Shown here piece after piece: positions 1 to 9,058 of a DNA stretch of 64,000 nt. The stretch spans positions 87,669-151,668 of the forward strand of contig NZ_NXIE01000006.1 of NCBI RefSeq assembly GCF_004116625.1. Reading direction: 5' to 3'. The position numbers and the translations under genes were made by a program. The notes under the pieces are model-generated. The model saw only the letters and a program-made list of their open reading frames with translations. It had not been told where the DNA came from and did no database searches. The stretch's first letter is position 1. Every line of letters begins with the position of its first letter. The stretch comes from Halarcobacter mediterraneus (GTDB lineage Bacteria; Campylobacterota; Campylobacteria; Campylobacterales; Arcobacteraceae).

Positions 1-1259
1 TTTTGCATATCTTCATTTTTTGCAAAAAACATATCTTTATTAAATAGCAAAGAATATACTAAGACTTGTCTAATATCATCAGATTTTTTTAATACGTTTT
101 CTTTAAACTTATATTTTGCATCAATAATATGAAAATGATTCTCTTCCTTAATCATAAAATCAGGATATTGATTAATTAATTTTGTTTTACCTTCTTCTAA
201 TAAAAAATTACTATTATTAATATTTTTATCTATGCTTCCATCTGACTTTACTATTTTTTGTTCACTTTCATTTCCAATATATAATAACTTATCATAATGT
301 GATAATTTCTTTTCTAGAACTTTCTCAAAGACTTTTGTTAGGTCAACACTCAAAAACAATTGTACATCTTTCTTTAACTCTGTAAAGAATATTGAGTGTA
401 CTAAATTAAAAACTTTTTTATTTTTCTTAATTTCAATGTTATTTTTATATTTTCTAAAAAACTTATCTAAAGTTTTTTTCGAAATATTATCACTTGAAAT
501 ATTCTTATGTGTTGATATCTTTATTAATAGATTATTGATTTTATTTAATATTTTCAATATTTCTTTATATTCATCTCGTGCATTTTCTTCAAATATATCT
601 AGTCTTTTTTTCTTTAAAAATTTTAAGCTTGAATATATAAATTTAATTAGATCTTTTTGAAATGGGGCTTTAATAAATTGATAGTTTTTCAAAGGATTTT
701 CTTCAATTATATTAAGTTCAAATATTTCTTCACCAATAATTTTATCACTACATATAATTTGGTTCTTATAGTTTCTTTTATAATTTAACAATGTCCCATA
801 TATTTTATTTAATTTTTTTACATAAAATTCTGCTTCTAATTGTAAAAAACTATTTCCTTTGAAATTTTCAAATAAATCAATAACTTTTTGATTTGATGAA
901 TAACTAGAATATAGTTTAAAAAGCTTAATTAAAAGTTCTTCTATTTTTTTAATTCTTTCTTCTTTATCAGTTATTCCATTAAAATCTATATCTATATCTT
1001 TTGGAATAATAAATAAATAGAAATAGTAAACTTCATCTTTATAGTTAATATCATCAATATATGTAGATATGCTGTCTATATAGTTAGTCTGTCTTTCTAA
1101 TATATTTCTACTAAATAAATTATTATCTAAAATTTTTCGTATTGAAGATGCCGCATTTTGAGGAAATTTCTCTAGTTCATCATAAATATGTTCTATCTTA
1201 TCTTCAAAATTTTGAAATACTAAATATAATTTATTTTCACTAGCATGAGATATAATCAT
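1..1259 (-). CDS. LlaJI/McrC-like restriction endonuclease subunit, 3' end outside window
   Basis: The reading frame opens at an ATG (1259-1257) and stays open to the window edge, giving about 419 residues without the C-terminus. Near the visible end is a PD-(D/E)XK core: YPDFMI followed about 12 residues later by IIDAKYK (around 100-165 on the plus strand), the D...DAK arrangement of LlaJI R2 and McrC nucleases. Upstream is a helical, charged region with FLSVDLTKVFEKVLEKKL, like the helix preceding the core in McrC proteins. It starts 15 bases after the stop of the McrB-like ATPase gene, as expected for a two-subunit GTP- or ATP-dependent restriction enzyme in which this subunit cuts DNA. 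The family call rests on the motif plus the operon; the specificity cannot be read from sequence. Confidence 0.82.
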   Translation of the reverse strand, partial: MIISHASENKLYLVFQNFEDKIEHIYDELEKFPQNAASSIRKILDNNLFSRNILERQTNYIDSISTYIDDINYKDEVYYFYLFIIPKDIDIDFNGITDKEERIKKIEELLIKLFKLYSSYSSNQKVIDLFENFKGNSFLQLEAEFYVKKLNKIYGTLLNYKRNYKNQIICSDKIIGEEIFELNIIEENPLKNYQFIKAPFQKDLIKFIYSSLKFLKKKRLDIFEENARDEYKEILKILNKINNLLIKISTHKNISSDNISKKTLDKFFRKYKNNIEIKKNKKVFNLVHSIFFTELKKDVQLFLSVDLTKVFEKVLEKKLSHYDKLLYIGNESEQKIVKSDGSIDKNINNSNFLLEEGKTKLINQYPDFMIKEENHFHIIDAKYKFKENVLKKSDDIRQVLVYSLLFNKDMFFAKNEDMQ

Positions 1260-1274
1260 TTAATTTCTTAATAA

Positions 1275-3023
1275 TTATAGATCATCTTCATAAATATTAA
1301 ATTTATGAAGAAGTCTAAAGTTTTTCTCACTAGAATCAATATCTGACAACTCTTTAAGGTTTTCTTTAATCCAAGTGTTATTTTTTACTCTACACATTAA
1401 ATCCCATCCTAACCTATTGATTTCACTATTTTTATTATTAAATTTTAAAGAATTTTTAATCATTCCAAAAAAGAATTTTATTGTTTCTTTCTGTTCTCTT
1501 AAATTATCAATTATATCTCCATTACTGTTAACAATTTTCCATTGTCCAAAGCAATATTTTTCATAGTCAAAAATTTTATTTTCTTCCAAAATATCTTTAA
1601 AATGTTGATTTAGTTCTTTACAACAAATAGCAAAATCATTTCCCTCAATATTCTTATCAAATGTATCTATTGGATCTTTATAAGCTATATTGGCTCTATC
1701 TTCCCAATCTGCAAATATATTTAAACTGTATTCATTAAAATTTGCAGCACCTAATAAATAAAAATTCTTTGGATACACTAACTTCAATGAATTTCCTGAA
1801 ATTCTATTCGTAATTGGAACAATAGGTATATCTTTGCAATGTTCATCCATAAAAGTATTCCATTCTTTTATGAAGTCATTTGCACTGTCAAAGTATTCAG
1901 TAAAAATCTCATTTCCTTCATCTACTTCTTTTACAACTCTTTTTTGTTGAGATTTAAATAAAGGTGTATATTCTGAAAGTAATGATGAAATATCTTGATT
2001 GTGAAAGTCATCAAGAAAAACAACGTGATCAATTTTTGGATTTACAATAGCAGACATTAGAAATTGAAGAAATTCTCCAAATTTAATTTCTTTTTTTATA
2101 CTATCAATAGTAATTGCCAAGTCAGTATTTTGTAATCCTTTATATTCATTTCCAATACCACCTGAAACTGGAACTTTTAAATATTTATAATCAATATGAT
2201 TTGTTCCAGTTTTGAAAATTTGTTTTTCCTCAAATTTGTAACTTTTACCAGTATTAGGTTGTCCAATTATAAATTCAATATTATTGATTTTACTATCTAC
2301 TTTAACTTCTTCTTTTGGATTAATTTTATTTAAAAATGATTTAAATTTATTTCCATGACCACTTAAATTTTCTTGATTAGATTCTTCCTCTACAGAAGTA
2401 TTTTCTACTGATTTATCATCTAAAAAATTAATGTACATATTTAAAGTTTGTAAAATCTCACCTGAGTAACTGCCTTTTCTATCCCATTCATAATATCTAC
2501 CTCCAGATGAAAGTTCTGTTCTAATATTATCAAGAACATTTAGATCGCTAATTTCAAAAATACTAATAGGATTATCTTCATCAATCTTAATAGGCAATAT
2601 TTCATCTAAGTACTTTATTCTTGTAGAAATTTTTTTAGTTCCAAGAGTTAAAGACTCAATATACATGCCAAATCGTTCTCTAATATCCTTTTTATCATTT
2701 TCAGAAACTTCTTCACCAAAAACCATTTTTAATTGTTCTTCACTTATAAGGGCTACTTCATTAGCTTTTTTTGTTTTATAATATAAAGTATAAGGAATAT
2801 CTATAGTTTTATTCAAGTCTTCTTTCTCATCTAATTTAATTGACTTGCCATTATTAGTAATTAAAAATTTAAATCTAATATTGAATAACTCATCAGAATT
2901 GTCATCAGTATAAACATATAATATATCTTTATCTTCTATACTATGATTCTTATATAACTCTTTTTGTAACTCTTCAATTAAAATTTCTTCTTCTTTTCTA
3001 TTTTTTACTAACCATGTATTCAT
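1275..3023 (-). CDS. McrB/LlaJI R1-like AAA+ ATPase of the restriction system
   Basis: This 582-residue protein has a Walker A GQPNTGKS at about 254-261, a Walker B-like run VVFLDDF at about 334-340, a sensor-type Asn in LLGAANFNE, and an Arg in WEDRANI, which together fit the AAA+ module of McrB-type restriction translocases. The first 240 residues have no nucleotide-binding motif and probably bind partners or DNA. The ATG overlaps the TAA of the upstream gene by one base (TAATG), after a good GAGGAA ribosome site, so the two are translationally coupled. With the nuclease gene downstream it should form the translocating half of the restriction complex. Whether it uses GTP (as McrB) or ATP cannot be told here. 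Confidence 0.85.
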   Translation of the reverse strand: MNTWLVKNRKEEEILIEELQKELYKNHSIEDKDILYVYTDDNSDELFNIRFKFLITNNGKSIKLDEKEDLNKTIDIPYTLYYKTKKANEVALISEEQLKMVFGEEVSENDKKDIRERFGMYIESLTLGTKKISTRIKYLDEILPIKIDEDNPISIFEISDLNVLDNIRTELSSGGRYYEWDRKGSYSGEILQTLNMYINFLDDKSVENTSVEEESNQENLSGHGNKFKSFLNKINPKEEVKVDSKINNIEFIIGQPNTGKSYKFEEKQIFKTGTNHIDYKYLKVPVSGGIGNEYKGLQNTDLAITIDSIKKEIKFGEFLQFLMSAIVNPKIDHVVFLDDFHNQDISSLLSEYTPLFKSQQKRVVKEVDEGNEIFTEYFDSANDFIKEWNTFMDEHCKDIPIVPITNRISGNSLKLVYPKNFYLLGAANFNEYSLNIFADWEDRANIAYKDPIDTFDKNIEGNDFAICCKELNQHFKDILEENKIFDYEKYCFGQWKIVNSNGDIIDNLREQKETIKFFFGMIKNSLKFNNKNSEINRLGWDLMCRVKNNTWIKENLKELSDIDSSEKNFRLLHKFNIYEDDL

Positions 3024-3637
3024 TATAATATTTCCTCTAATTCATTAAACTCTTCAACTTTATCAATATGAAACGGAATGCCTAAATATTTTCCACCATT
3101 TCCATTATATTCCCAAACAGTAAAATCTTTAACTTCATTACTAAACTTTAATTCAGAATCACTTTTATATACATCAAATTTATATAAAAAGTTTTCTGTG
3201 TTATTAGTAATACTTTCAGATGTATTTTTATTTGGATTTTCTATCAATAACCTATATTTATTAATTTCAGTATTGTGTCTTTCAAGTAAATATTTAAAAT
3301 ACCTATCACTTTTTATAAAAAAAGAATAATTATTTGAGCCATCAATTAAAATTGTCAAAGTAACGATATCCCCTGGCTGCATATTTGTTCTTATTATATA
3401 TTTTCCCAAATTTTTTAACCAAAATTCAGGTTGCTTATGTTGTTGTTTTAAATCTACTTCAAAACTTCCCAAAATATAATCGACTATCTCTATTTTAACA
3501 GTATCATAAGAGTGAGTTTTCTTTAAATCATAAAATTCTTTAAAAATAGGGAATCTATAAACATTGATATATTTGTCTTTCCCAGCATATCCAGTAAGTT
3601 GTCTTGTAGCAATTATTTTATATTCATATTTTTTCAT
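3023..3637 (-). CDS. small protein of the restriction operon, possible stand-alone DNA-recognition subunit
   Basis: A 204-residue protein with no family I can name with certainty. It is beta-rich, with alternating hydrophobic strands and a segment MQPGDIVTLTILIDG (about 113-127) that resembles the strand-turn of B3/EcoRII-N type DNA-binding domains. In LlaJI systems a B3-like domain sits at the N-terminus of the McrB-like subunit; here the ATPase follows immediately in a separate gene, so this could be that domain as its own protein. That is inference. The gene is coupled to the ATPase (TAATG), and its start codon is preceded by a 10-bp hairpin rather than a visible Shine-Dalgarno site. Confidence 0.6.
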   Translation of the reverse strand: MKKYEYKIIATRQLTGYAGKDKYINVYRFPIFKEFYDLKKTHSYDTVKIEIVDYILGSFEVDLKQQHKQPEFWLKNLGKYIIRTNMQPGDIVTLTILIDGSNNYSFFIKSDRYFKYLLERHNTEINKYRLLIENPNKNTSESITNNTENFLYKFDVYKSDSELKFSNEVKDFTVWEYNGNGGKYLGIPFHIDKVEEFNELEEIL

Positions 3638-3640
3638 TAT

Positions 3641-3665
3641 TAAGCACCAAGTTATTTGGTGCTTA
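3641..3665 (-). promoter_or_regulatory. hairpin covering the translation start region of the restriction genes
   Basis: TAAGCACCAA, five loop bases and TTGGTGCTTA form a perfect 10-bp stem. On the minus-strand transcript it ends three bases before the ATG of the 204-residue gene, so the only GG-rich stretch that could pair with 16S rRNA lies in the stem. There is no U-tract after it in the minus direction, which argues for a translational block or processing site over a terminator. It separates methyltransferase genes (upstream) from restriction genes (downstream). Confidence 0.6.
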
Positions 3666-3696
3666 TTTTAGCAAAAATTATTATAAAAACAAGTAA

Positions 3697-5184
3697 TTAA
3701 ATATATTTTTTATAAACTTTTGCAAAAACTTGTCCCATTAGAGGTGGGACAGCATTACCTATTTGCATATAAGTTTTTAAGTAAGCTCCTAAAAATAAAT
3801 AGTTATCAGGAAAAGATTGAACTCTTGCAGCTTCTCTTGGAGTTAAACTTCTTACTTGAGTAGGATGAATATGAGAATGACAATCCATCTTCATATGTGC
3901 AGTAATCGTACGTGAAGGTTCATTTTCAATTAACTTAAAATATTTATCTTTAAATAAATGGTTTCTATGACTATAAGGCATTATATCTTTTATTGATTCA
4001 CAAGTTGAGTCTGCACCTTGTTGTAATGTTTTATAAATTAGAATATTGTTCTGATTTTGATATCTGGCTTTATGATTAAATGTATAATCAAATTCTTCAT
4101 CATTATTTATTAATTTTATATAATCATTAGATTTATTTTTATATTCATTAATGTCTATCTTTTTACCCGATATTTCACAATCAATTTCTGTTGTATTTTT
4201 AACAGTTGGACACTCTAAATTTTTAATATTTTCAAGAGCATCTTTTAAGACATATTTTGTTTTGTTTTTTATTTCTAATTCAATTTCATTCATTAAAATA
4301 TCAGGTGTAATATTCTTAGAACTCATATATTCCTTACTCACACCAACATAAATTAATCTAATTCTTTTTTGAGGTACAGAAAAATCACTTGAATCATATA
4401 ATTTATATTTTACTTCATAGTCAATCTTTTTAAAATCTTCTACAACTTCATCAGCAACTTTTAACATACCTCTAACATTTTCCATTAGTATGAACTTAGG
4501 TCTTATTTTTTCTACAGCTTTAACATAATATTTATATAAAACATTTCTTGGGTCATCAATTATTCTTTGCTGATTTGCACTACTAAAAGATTGACAAGGA
4601 GGTCCTCCAATTATTACATCTACATCAGACACTACATGCTTTTCAATATTATCTACAATTTCTTTTATATCAGCACTCAAAATTTTTTCTGAATTTAAAT
4701 CTGGGTGATTATACTTATAAGTTTCAATAGCACAAGGTTCTATATCATTTGCTAATTCTATTTGATAACCCTCTTTTACAAACCCCCAACTAAAACCACC
4801 TGCACCACAAAATAAATCTATTATTTTTGGTTTATTACTTTCAACTCTTTTATCTTGTAGTTCTTTTCGATATGAGTTATAAAATTTATTTAATATATAA
4901 TTTGTTTTCTTTTTATTTTTTATATAGAAACTTAATACTTTTAATAAATCTCCATATTCACTTTTTAAAATCTTTTTCAATAATGGTAAATCATCTTCAA
5001 TTTTTAATATTCCAATTAAAGCTAATTCTTTTAAAACACCTTTTTTATCTATTTCTTGTTTATCTAAATCTATTTTATTTTTTTTACAAAACTTTATTAT
5101 CAGTTGATTTATAATATTCACTTTTTCAATAAAAAACTTTTTATCATTTGAATCTACTAAATCATTTATATTTCTAAATATCAT
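3697..5184 (-). CDS. C5-cytosine DNA methyltransferase with N-terminal extension
   Basis: The 495-residue protein has the C5-methyltransferase motifs in order: SAM-binding DLFCGAGGF (about 123-131), catalytic GGPPCQSF with Cys197, ENV (about 235-237), QKRIRL (about 272-277), a variable target-recognition region, and the C-terminal RVQSFPDNY and IGNAVPP. The first 115 residues form an unrecognised helical extension. It follows a second C5 methyltransferase by three bases. Two C5 enzymes in one operon are what a system with an asymmetric target needs, one per strand, as in LlaJI. It should protect host DNA from the downstream nuclease. Confidence 0.95.
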   Translation of the reverse strand: MIFRNINDLVDSNDKKFFIEKVNIINQLIIKFCKKNKIDLDKQEIDKKGVLKELALIGILKIEDDLPLLKKILKSEYGDLLKVLSFYIKNKKKTNYILNKFYNSYRKELQDKRVESNKPKIIDLFCGAGGFSWGFVKEGYQIELANDIEPCAIETYKYNHPDLNSEKILSADIKEIVDNIEKHVVSDVDVIIGGPPCQSFSSANQQRIIDDPRNVLYKYYVKAVEKIRPKFILMENVRGMLKVADEVVEDFKKIDYEVKYKLYDSSDFSVPQKRIRLIYVGVSKEYMSSKNITPDILMNEIELEIKNKTKYVLKDALENIKNLECPTVKNTTEIDCEISGKKIDINEYKNKSNDYIKLINNDEEFDYTFNHKARYQNQNNILIYKTLQQGADSTCESIKDIMPYSHRNHLFKDKYFKLIENEPSRTITAHMKMDCHSHIHPTQVRSLTPREAARVQSFPDNYLFLGAYLKTYMQIGNAVPPLMGQVFAKVYKKYI

Positions 5185-5187
5185 ATT

Positions 5188-6366
5188 CTAATTTTTCTCA
5201 CTTAAAAATTTTTTCAATACTTTTGCAATTTGTTTAGCAAATAAAGGTGGGACAGCATTACCAATCTGTTTATATTGTTGTGTTTTAGAACAAGGGAAAA
5301 CAAAATTATCTGGGAAAGATTGAAGTCTTGCAGCTTCTCTTGGTGTTAATGTTCTTTCTTGAGAATGATCTGGGTGAATAAATTGATTACCATCTTTATA
5401 CAAATGTGCAATAATAGTTTTTGATGGTTTATCAAAAAATTGAACAACATAACTATTGTTAAATAATCTTTTTTTAGGATGAATTAAATGCGCTTTATTT
5501 TCATATAATTCTTCTAAAGTCCATTTATTTTTACTCATATGTTTGTAACGTTCTTTATCTAAACTATTATGGTTTCTTGCCACATGATGATGTAAATAAT
5601 CATAATTCTCAGGTCTAATTTGTTCCAAATACTTTGATACTTTTTTAGGTCTAAATTTCACTAAATCTTTACCCTCTCCTGGTAATAAACTAGGTAAATC
5701 AGAAATTGCTTCTTCTACTGTTACTTTCTCTATTTTCTTTGAAACTTCATTCAATTCATTATATACATCATTTACATCAATATTTAAATCTCTTCTAACA
5801 CCAATTAATATAACTCTTTTCCTTTCTTGAGGAACACCAAAGTCAACTGCATTTAAAAGAATTTTATCTTTGTCCTCTATTATTTTATAATTCTTTTTCA
5901 TATCTTCATAAATTTTATGAATTATCAATTCACCATTTACTTTAGTGGATAATATTCCACTGACATTTTCAAAAACGAAAAATTTTGGTTTATAGTGATT
6001 TAATACTTTAATATAATTCTCATATAAATAGTTTCTTGGGTCTTTTTTCATTCCATGGGGGTCTCTAGCTTTACCTTGCGATGAGAAAGATTGACAAGGA
6101 GGTCCACCAATTATTACATCAACATCATTGTCTTGAACACAATCATCAATTATTTTTAATATATTTTCACTAGTAATATCTGTAGGTTTAACTTTTTCAA
6201 TTTCATTTTCATTATATTTATAAAATCTCATTCTCTCTTTTAAAGTATCACAAGCATATTTATCAAACTCTACGTGAGATAGAGCTTTATATCCCTCTTG
6301 ATAAAATCCTTCAGCAAAACCTCCAGCACCTGCAAATAAATCTATAAATGTATATTTCTTTTTCAT
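5188..6366 (-). CDS. C5-cytosine DNA methyltransferase, first gene of the R-M operon
   Basis: All canonical motifs are present: FIDLFAGAGGF (about 7-17), catalytic PPCQSF with Cys91, ENVSG, QERKRV, a target-recognition region, then RLQSFPDNF and IGNAVPP. An open frame runs to 6417, but I start at the ATG at 6366 because a strong sigma-70-like promoter (TATAAT at 6396-6391) lies inside that extension and the protein from 6366 (MKKKYTFIDLF) begins just ahead of motif I, as is normal. This gives 392 residues. It differs from the neighbouring methyltransferase in the target region, which suits recognition of the other strand of an asymmetric site. Confidence 0.93.
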   Translation of the reverse strand: MKKKYTFIDLFAGAGGFAEGFYQEGYKALSHVEFDKYACDTLKERMRFYKYNENEIEKVKPTDITSENILKIIDDCVQDNDVDVIIGGPPCQSFSSQGKARDPHGMKKDPRNYLYENYIKVLNHYKPKFFVFENVSGILSTKVNGELIIHKIYEDMKKNYKIIEDKDKILLNAVDFGVPQERKRVILIGVRRDLNIDVNDVYNELNEVSKKIEKVTVEEAISDLPSLLPGEGKDLVKFRPKKVSKYLEQIRPENYDYLHHHVARNHNSLDKERYKHMSKNKWTLEELYENKAHLIHPKKRLFNNSYVVQFFDKPSKTIIAHLYKDGNQFIHPDHSQERTLTPREAARLQSFPDNFVFPCSKTQQYKQIGNAVPPLFAKQIAKVLKKFLSEKN

Positions 6367-6390
6367 ATAACCAATCAATTTTTTATTGGA

Positions 6391-6419
6391 ATTATATCGC
6401 AAAGTTTCTGGAAACACAA
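6391..6419 (-). promoter_or_regulatory. promoter of the restriction-modification operon
   Basis: On the minus strand TTGTGT (6419-6414), a 17-base spacer and TATAAT (6396-6391) match sigma-70 spacing. The -35 lies two bases past the stop of the FtsK-like gene, so the R-M genes have their own promoter and are probably a separate acquisition within the element. Confidence 0.7.
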
Positions 6420-6421
6420 TT

Positions 6422-7912
6422 TCATTGCAAATTGTAATTCTTATTTTTTAAATAATCTTCCTTACTAAAAACACCCTCCTCAAAAGGATAATCCTTAACA
6501 GTCTCCTCAATATACTTTTTCATATCATTTTCAAACTTTTCATTTTTCTTTTTTGAATTGATTTTTATATCTTTTATAAAGTTATCAGGAACATATAAAG
6601 TTCTTACATTATAGTATTCACTTTCATTTTTTATTATCATTTCACCAACTCCAAATTCTTTTACATTTATCCCCATTTCTTCCAATGGCTCTTTATCAAT
6701 AACCGAATGAATACCCTCATCACTTTCTGTTTTATGCAAAATCCTAAAAATAGTATTATTTTTAATTGAGTTAGTTATTCCACTACCAACAGAAGTGAAA
6801 ATCTGTGTCGCATAAAACAATTTAAACCCACTACTTCTTGAAGTTCTAAACAAACTTTCAATAATTTCTTTTATTTTATCTTGTATAAACTTTTCTTCTT
6901 TTGTATTTGCTTTATAATCTAATATTTCAGCAATTTCATCAAAGAAGACATAAATATAATAATTAGTAAATTTCTTCTTATTATGGGCTTTTAAGAACTT
7001 CTGTCTTGCTTTATTCATTATGTCTAATCTAACTAATTTTTTATAGAGTTCTTTTCTATTATCTGTATAGGTAAAGATTTTATTAGTTTTAAATCTCTTT
7101 TCTAAATTTTCGTAAGGTTGGCTTTCAACTCCACCCTTAAAGTCTATAAAATTCAATTCATAAACAGTATCAAAGTTATAAAAAATAGAAAATAATACAT
7201 GATTTAGGGTATTTGATTTACCACCTCCCGAAGTTCCAAGTAGTGCAAAAGAGTGAGGGAGAGAAGAAAGACTTATATATTTAGCAACTCTTTTTTCTTT
7301 AAATCCACCTTCAAATCCTAAAAATAGATAACCTTTTTTCATATAGTCTTTTGGAGATAATCCTTTAATCTCTTCAATACTAGGAGTAGGATTTTTAAAT
7401 CTAACCATAACCCCTAATTTGTTATATCTCTTAATCTCACAACTACCCATTTTATTTCTTTGTGTCATATTCTCAAATTGTTTTAAAAACTTGTCATATT
7501 CCATTGTTTCCCCTGCAACAACTTCATATATATACCCATCTTTTAGTTTTTTCTTTAAATAGTAATTCTCTAATCCAAAGTTTGCTAATTTTCTTTGCTC
7601 TATCTTTTTTGAAATAATTGTTTTAATATATAGAAAAGTAAAAATAAACCCTAAACTAATATGTAAGATATAGGTTTTAACTACTTCTATAAATCCACTA
7701 ACTTTTGAAATAAAATATATATTTTTAATCTCACTAATTATTGAAGAAAATAAGATTTTAAAATTTAGTTCTTGTAAATAATAGATTTTAAAAATAGCAA
7801 GGGAAAAAATAAAAGAAGAGATTAAAATAAATAAAATAACTCCTACAACATAGGCACCGTTTAAGTTGCCAAATTTATCATAAGAGCCAAATTCATATTT
7901 TACTTTTGTCAT
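6422..7912 (-). CDS. FtsK/HerA-type membrane-anchored DNA translocase
   Basis: The 496-residue protein has two predicted membrane segments (about 21-41 and 83-100) and a cytoplasmic motor with Walker A LLGTSGGGKSN (about 224-234), Walker B YVFFDEIAEI (about 321-330) and the later RTSRSSG and YATQ segments typical of FtsK/SpoIIIE and TcpA coupling ATPases. It lacks the C-terminal gamma domain of chromosomal FtsK, and there are no type IV secretion genes nearby. Because the same element has an HUH Rep protein, a role in moving element DNA across the membrane is likely, either conjugative transfer or virion extrusion. It starts next to the stop of a small membrane-protein gene. Confidence 0.82.
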   Translation of the reverse strand: MTKVKYEFGSYDKFGNLNGAYVVGVILFILISSFIFSLAIFKIYYLQELNFKILFSSIISEIKNIYFISKVSGFIEVVKTYILHISLGFIFTFLYIKTIISKKIEQRKLANFGLENYYLKKKLKDGYIYEVVAGETMEYDKFLKQFENMTQRNKMGSCEIKRYNKLGVMVRFKNPTPSIEEIKGLSPKDYMKKGYLFLGFEGGFKEKRVAKYISLSSLPHSFALLGTSGGGKSNTLNHVLFSIFYNFDTVYELNFIDFKGGVESQPYENLEKRFKTNKIFTYTDNRKELYKKLVRLDIMNKARQKFLKAHNKKKFTNYYIYVFFDEIAEILDYKANTKEEKFIQDKIKEIIESLFRTSRSSGFKLFYATQIFTSVGSGITNSIKNNTIFRILHKTESDEGIHSVIDKEPLEEMGINVKEFGVGEMIIKNESEYYNVRTLYVPDNFIKDIKINSKKKNEKFENDMKKYIEETVKDYPFEEGVFSKEDYLKNKNYNLQ

Positions 7913-8104
7913 TTAATTTTCTTCTATTAAAATTTTTGGTTCTTTTAACATCTCTTCTTTAATCTCTTTATGCTTTTTTATCTCTTCATTTACATTTATA
8001 GATACATTATTTGTATTATTAAAAATCATATTTAAAAGAAGTAAAACAATAACAAGTAATCTATAAGGTATCTTTTCAGTAATTAAAAATTTAAAATAAT
8101 TCAT
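7913..8104 (-). CDS. small single-span membrane protein of the translocase operon
   Basis: Sixty-three residues: a short N-terminus, one hydrophobic segment (about 15-28, rich in Val, Leu and Ile), then a Lys/Glu-rich tail. No family is recognised. The gene overlaps the one upstream by 14 bases and ends immediately before the ATG of the FtsK-like ATPase, so the products are probably made together; it may be a membrane partner of the ATPase. Nothing in the sequence identifies it as a coat protein: there is no cleavable signal peptide. Confidence 0.6.
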   Translation of the reverse strand: MNYFKFLITEKIPYRLLVIVLLLLNMIFNNTNNVSINVNEEIKKHKEIKEEMLKEPKILIEEN

Positions 8105-8294
8105 ATTCTTCCTTTAATAATTCAATCTCTTCAAATTGAAGTTTTATATACTCTTCATTTGTAAAGAGTTCAGTTTTATTTTTATGACAATTTGTCGCAA
8201 GTTTTGATTTTTTATTATGAAGTTCTTCTAATTTAAAATAAGTAGCCACATCCATATTATTTATTGTTGTATCAATTGAAGTATCTATAATCAT
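8091..8294 (-). CDS. small hypothetical protein
   Basis: Sixty-seven residues, mostly helical, rich in Glu and Lys, without membrane segment or known motif. The start codon follows the stop of the 55-residue gene directly, and its end overlaps the next gene. Its coding sequence contains one copy (8186-8196) of the palindrome GACAATTTGTC that also occurs twice near the Dam-like gene. Function unknown; the tight packing is the main evidence that it is real. Confidence 0.55.
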   Translation of the reverse strand: MIIDTSIDTTINNMDVATYFKLEELHNKKSKLATNCHKNKTELFTNEEYIKLQFEEIELLKEEYELF

Positions 8295-8462
8295 TTAAAA
8301 CACCTCTAACAATTTTTTATCAAGTAATAGTAATAACTCTTTATAGTTGTTATTTAAAACCTCTAATTGTTGTTTTAATATTAAGTAATCTTCAACACTT
8401 TCAATATATTCTAATCTCTCACAGAATATTAAATTCAATTCTTGTATGTAATGTTCAATCAT
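8295..8462 (-). CDS. small coiled-coil hypothetical protein
   Basis: A 55-residue frame begins at an ATG (8462-8460) preceded by AAAGGG at good distance and ends at TAA directly before the next start codon (TAAATG). The product (MIEHYIQELNL...) is an almost continuous Leu/Glu/Lys helix and may form a coiled coil. Too short for family assignment. The good ribosome site and exact abutment with the next gene support it. Confidence 0.55.
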   Translation of the reverse strand: MIEHYIQELNLIFCERLEYIESVEDYLILKQQLEVLNNNYKELLLLLDKKLLEVF

Positions 8463-8476
8463 TTCAAACCCTTTAA

Positions 8477-8504
8477 AGCTAAAAGAAAAATTTTCTTTTA
8501 GGCT
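8477..8504 (-). terminator. hairpin at the end of the OB-like protein gene
   Basis: AGCTAAAAGAAAA pairs with TTTTCTTTTAGGCT with one bulge. It overlaps the stop codon of the 186-residue gene and lies just before the ribosome site of the 55-residue gene. The AT-rich stem and short tract make it a possible attenuator between the two halves of the operon. Confidence 0.45.
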
Positions 8505-9058
8505 TTTGGTTGATTTAATAAAATAGGTTTTTCAACACTTGAATAGAATGTTCCAAAATCTGTTGTTGCTACATTTACACCTCTAACAACTACTTCTTTC
8601 CCTTTAAGATTATCAAGTTCAATTTTTTTAGTGTTTTTAATCTTGATATTAAATAAATCTGTTCTTGTTCCATTTGAGATAATACTTTGAATTGTTGAGT
8701 GAGTAAGTTTTTTATTTGTATTTTTATCTATTGAAGTGCTTTCAATAATATTATCAACTTTTAAAGTGATTTCTCTATTTATTTTAAAATCTTCATCTAT
8801 ATCAACTTTTTTAATATCACTACCAGCATAAAAAACTTTAATTCCATTTTTATATTCTTTTGGCTCTTCAACTTTTACAGTTTTACCAATCAAAGCTTTT
8901 AAACTATCTTCTTTATATAGTTTATGTATCTTAACAGTATGTTTTAACAATTTACCATTGTCAAAAGAGATGTTTTGAATTTGAAAAGTTCCCTCTTCTT
9001 CATTGATTTCATAACCACTAATTTTTACAAATAAATCTACTTTTAAAAAATTTTTCAT
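8498..9058 (-). CDS. tandem beta-domain protein, possible single-stranded DNA-binding protein
   Basis: The 186-residue cytoplasmic protein is beta-rich and seems to be an internal duplication: LIGKTVKVEEPKEYKNGIKVFY in the first half corresponds in pattern to LKGKEVVVRGVNVATTDFGTFY in the second (Lys-Val strand, then a loop ending in FY). Two OB-like folds would fit that pattern. In small elements with HUH Rep proteins a single-stranded DNA-binding protein is expected in this position, but I see no diagnostic SSB motif. The function is inference from fold pattern and context. Confidence 0.5.
   Translation of the reverse strand: MKNFLKVDLFVKISGYEINEEEGTFQIQNISFDNGKLLKHTVKIHKLYKEDSLKALIGKTVKVEEPKEYKNGIKVFYAGSDIKKVDIDEDFKINREITLKVDNIIESTSIDKNTNKKLTHSTIQSIISNGTRTDLFNIKIKNTKKIELDNLKGKEVVVRGVNVATTDFGTFYSSVEKPILLNQPKA

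Noticed and set aside
436..660. A 74-residue plus-strand frame rich in Phe and Leu.
   Set aside because: It is the antisense shadow of the restriction nuclease gene; Phe/Leu/Ile-rich composition mirrors Lys/Glu/Asn codons on the other strand.
6367..6417. The 17-codon N-terminal extension of the first C5 methyltransferase.
   Set aside because: It contains the TATAAT and much of the operon promoter, and motif I starts normally from the ATG at 6366.
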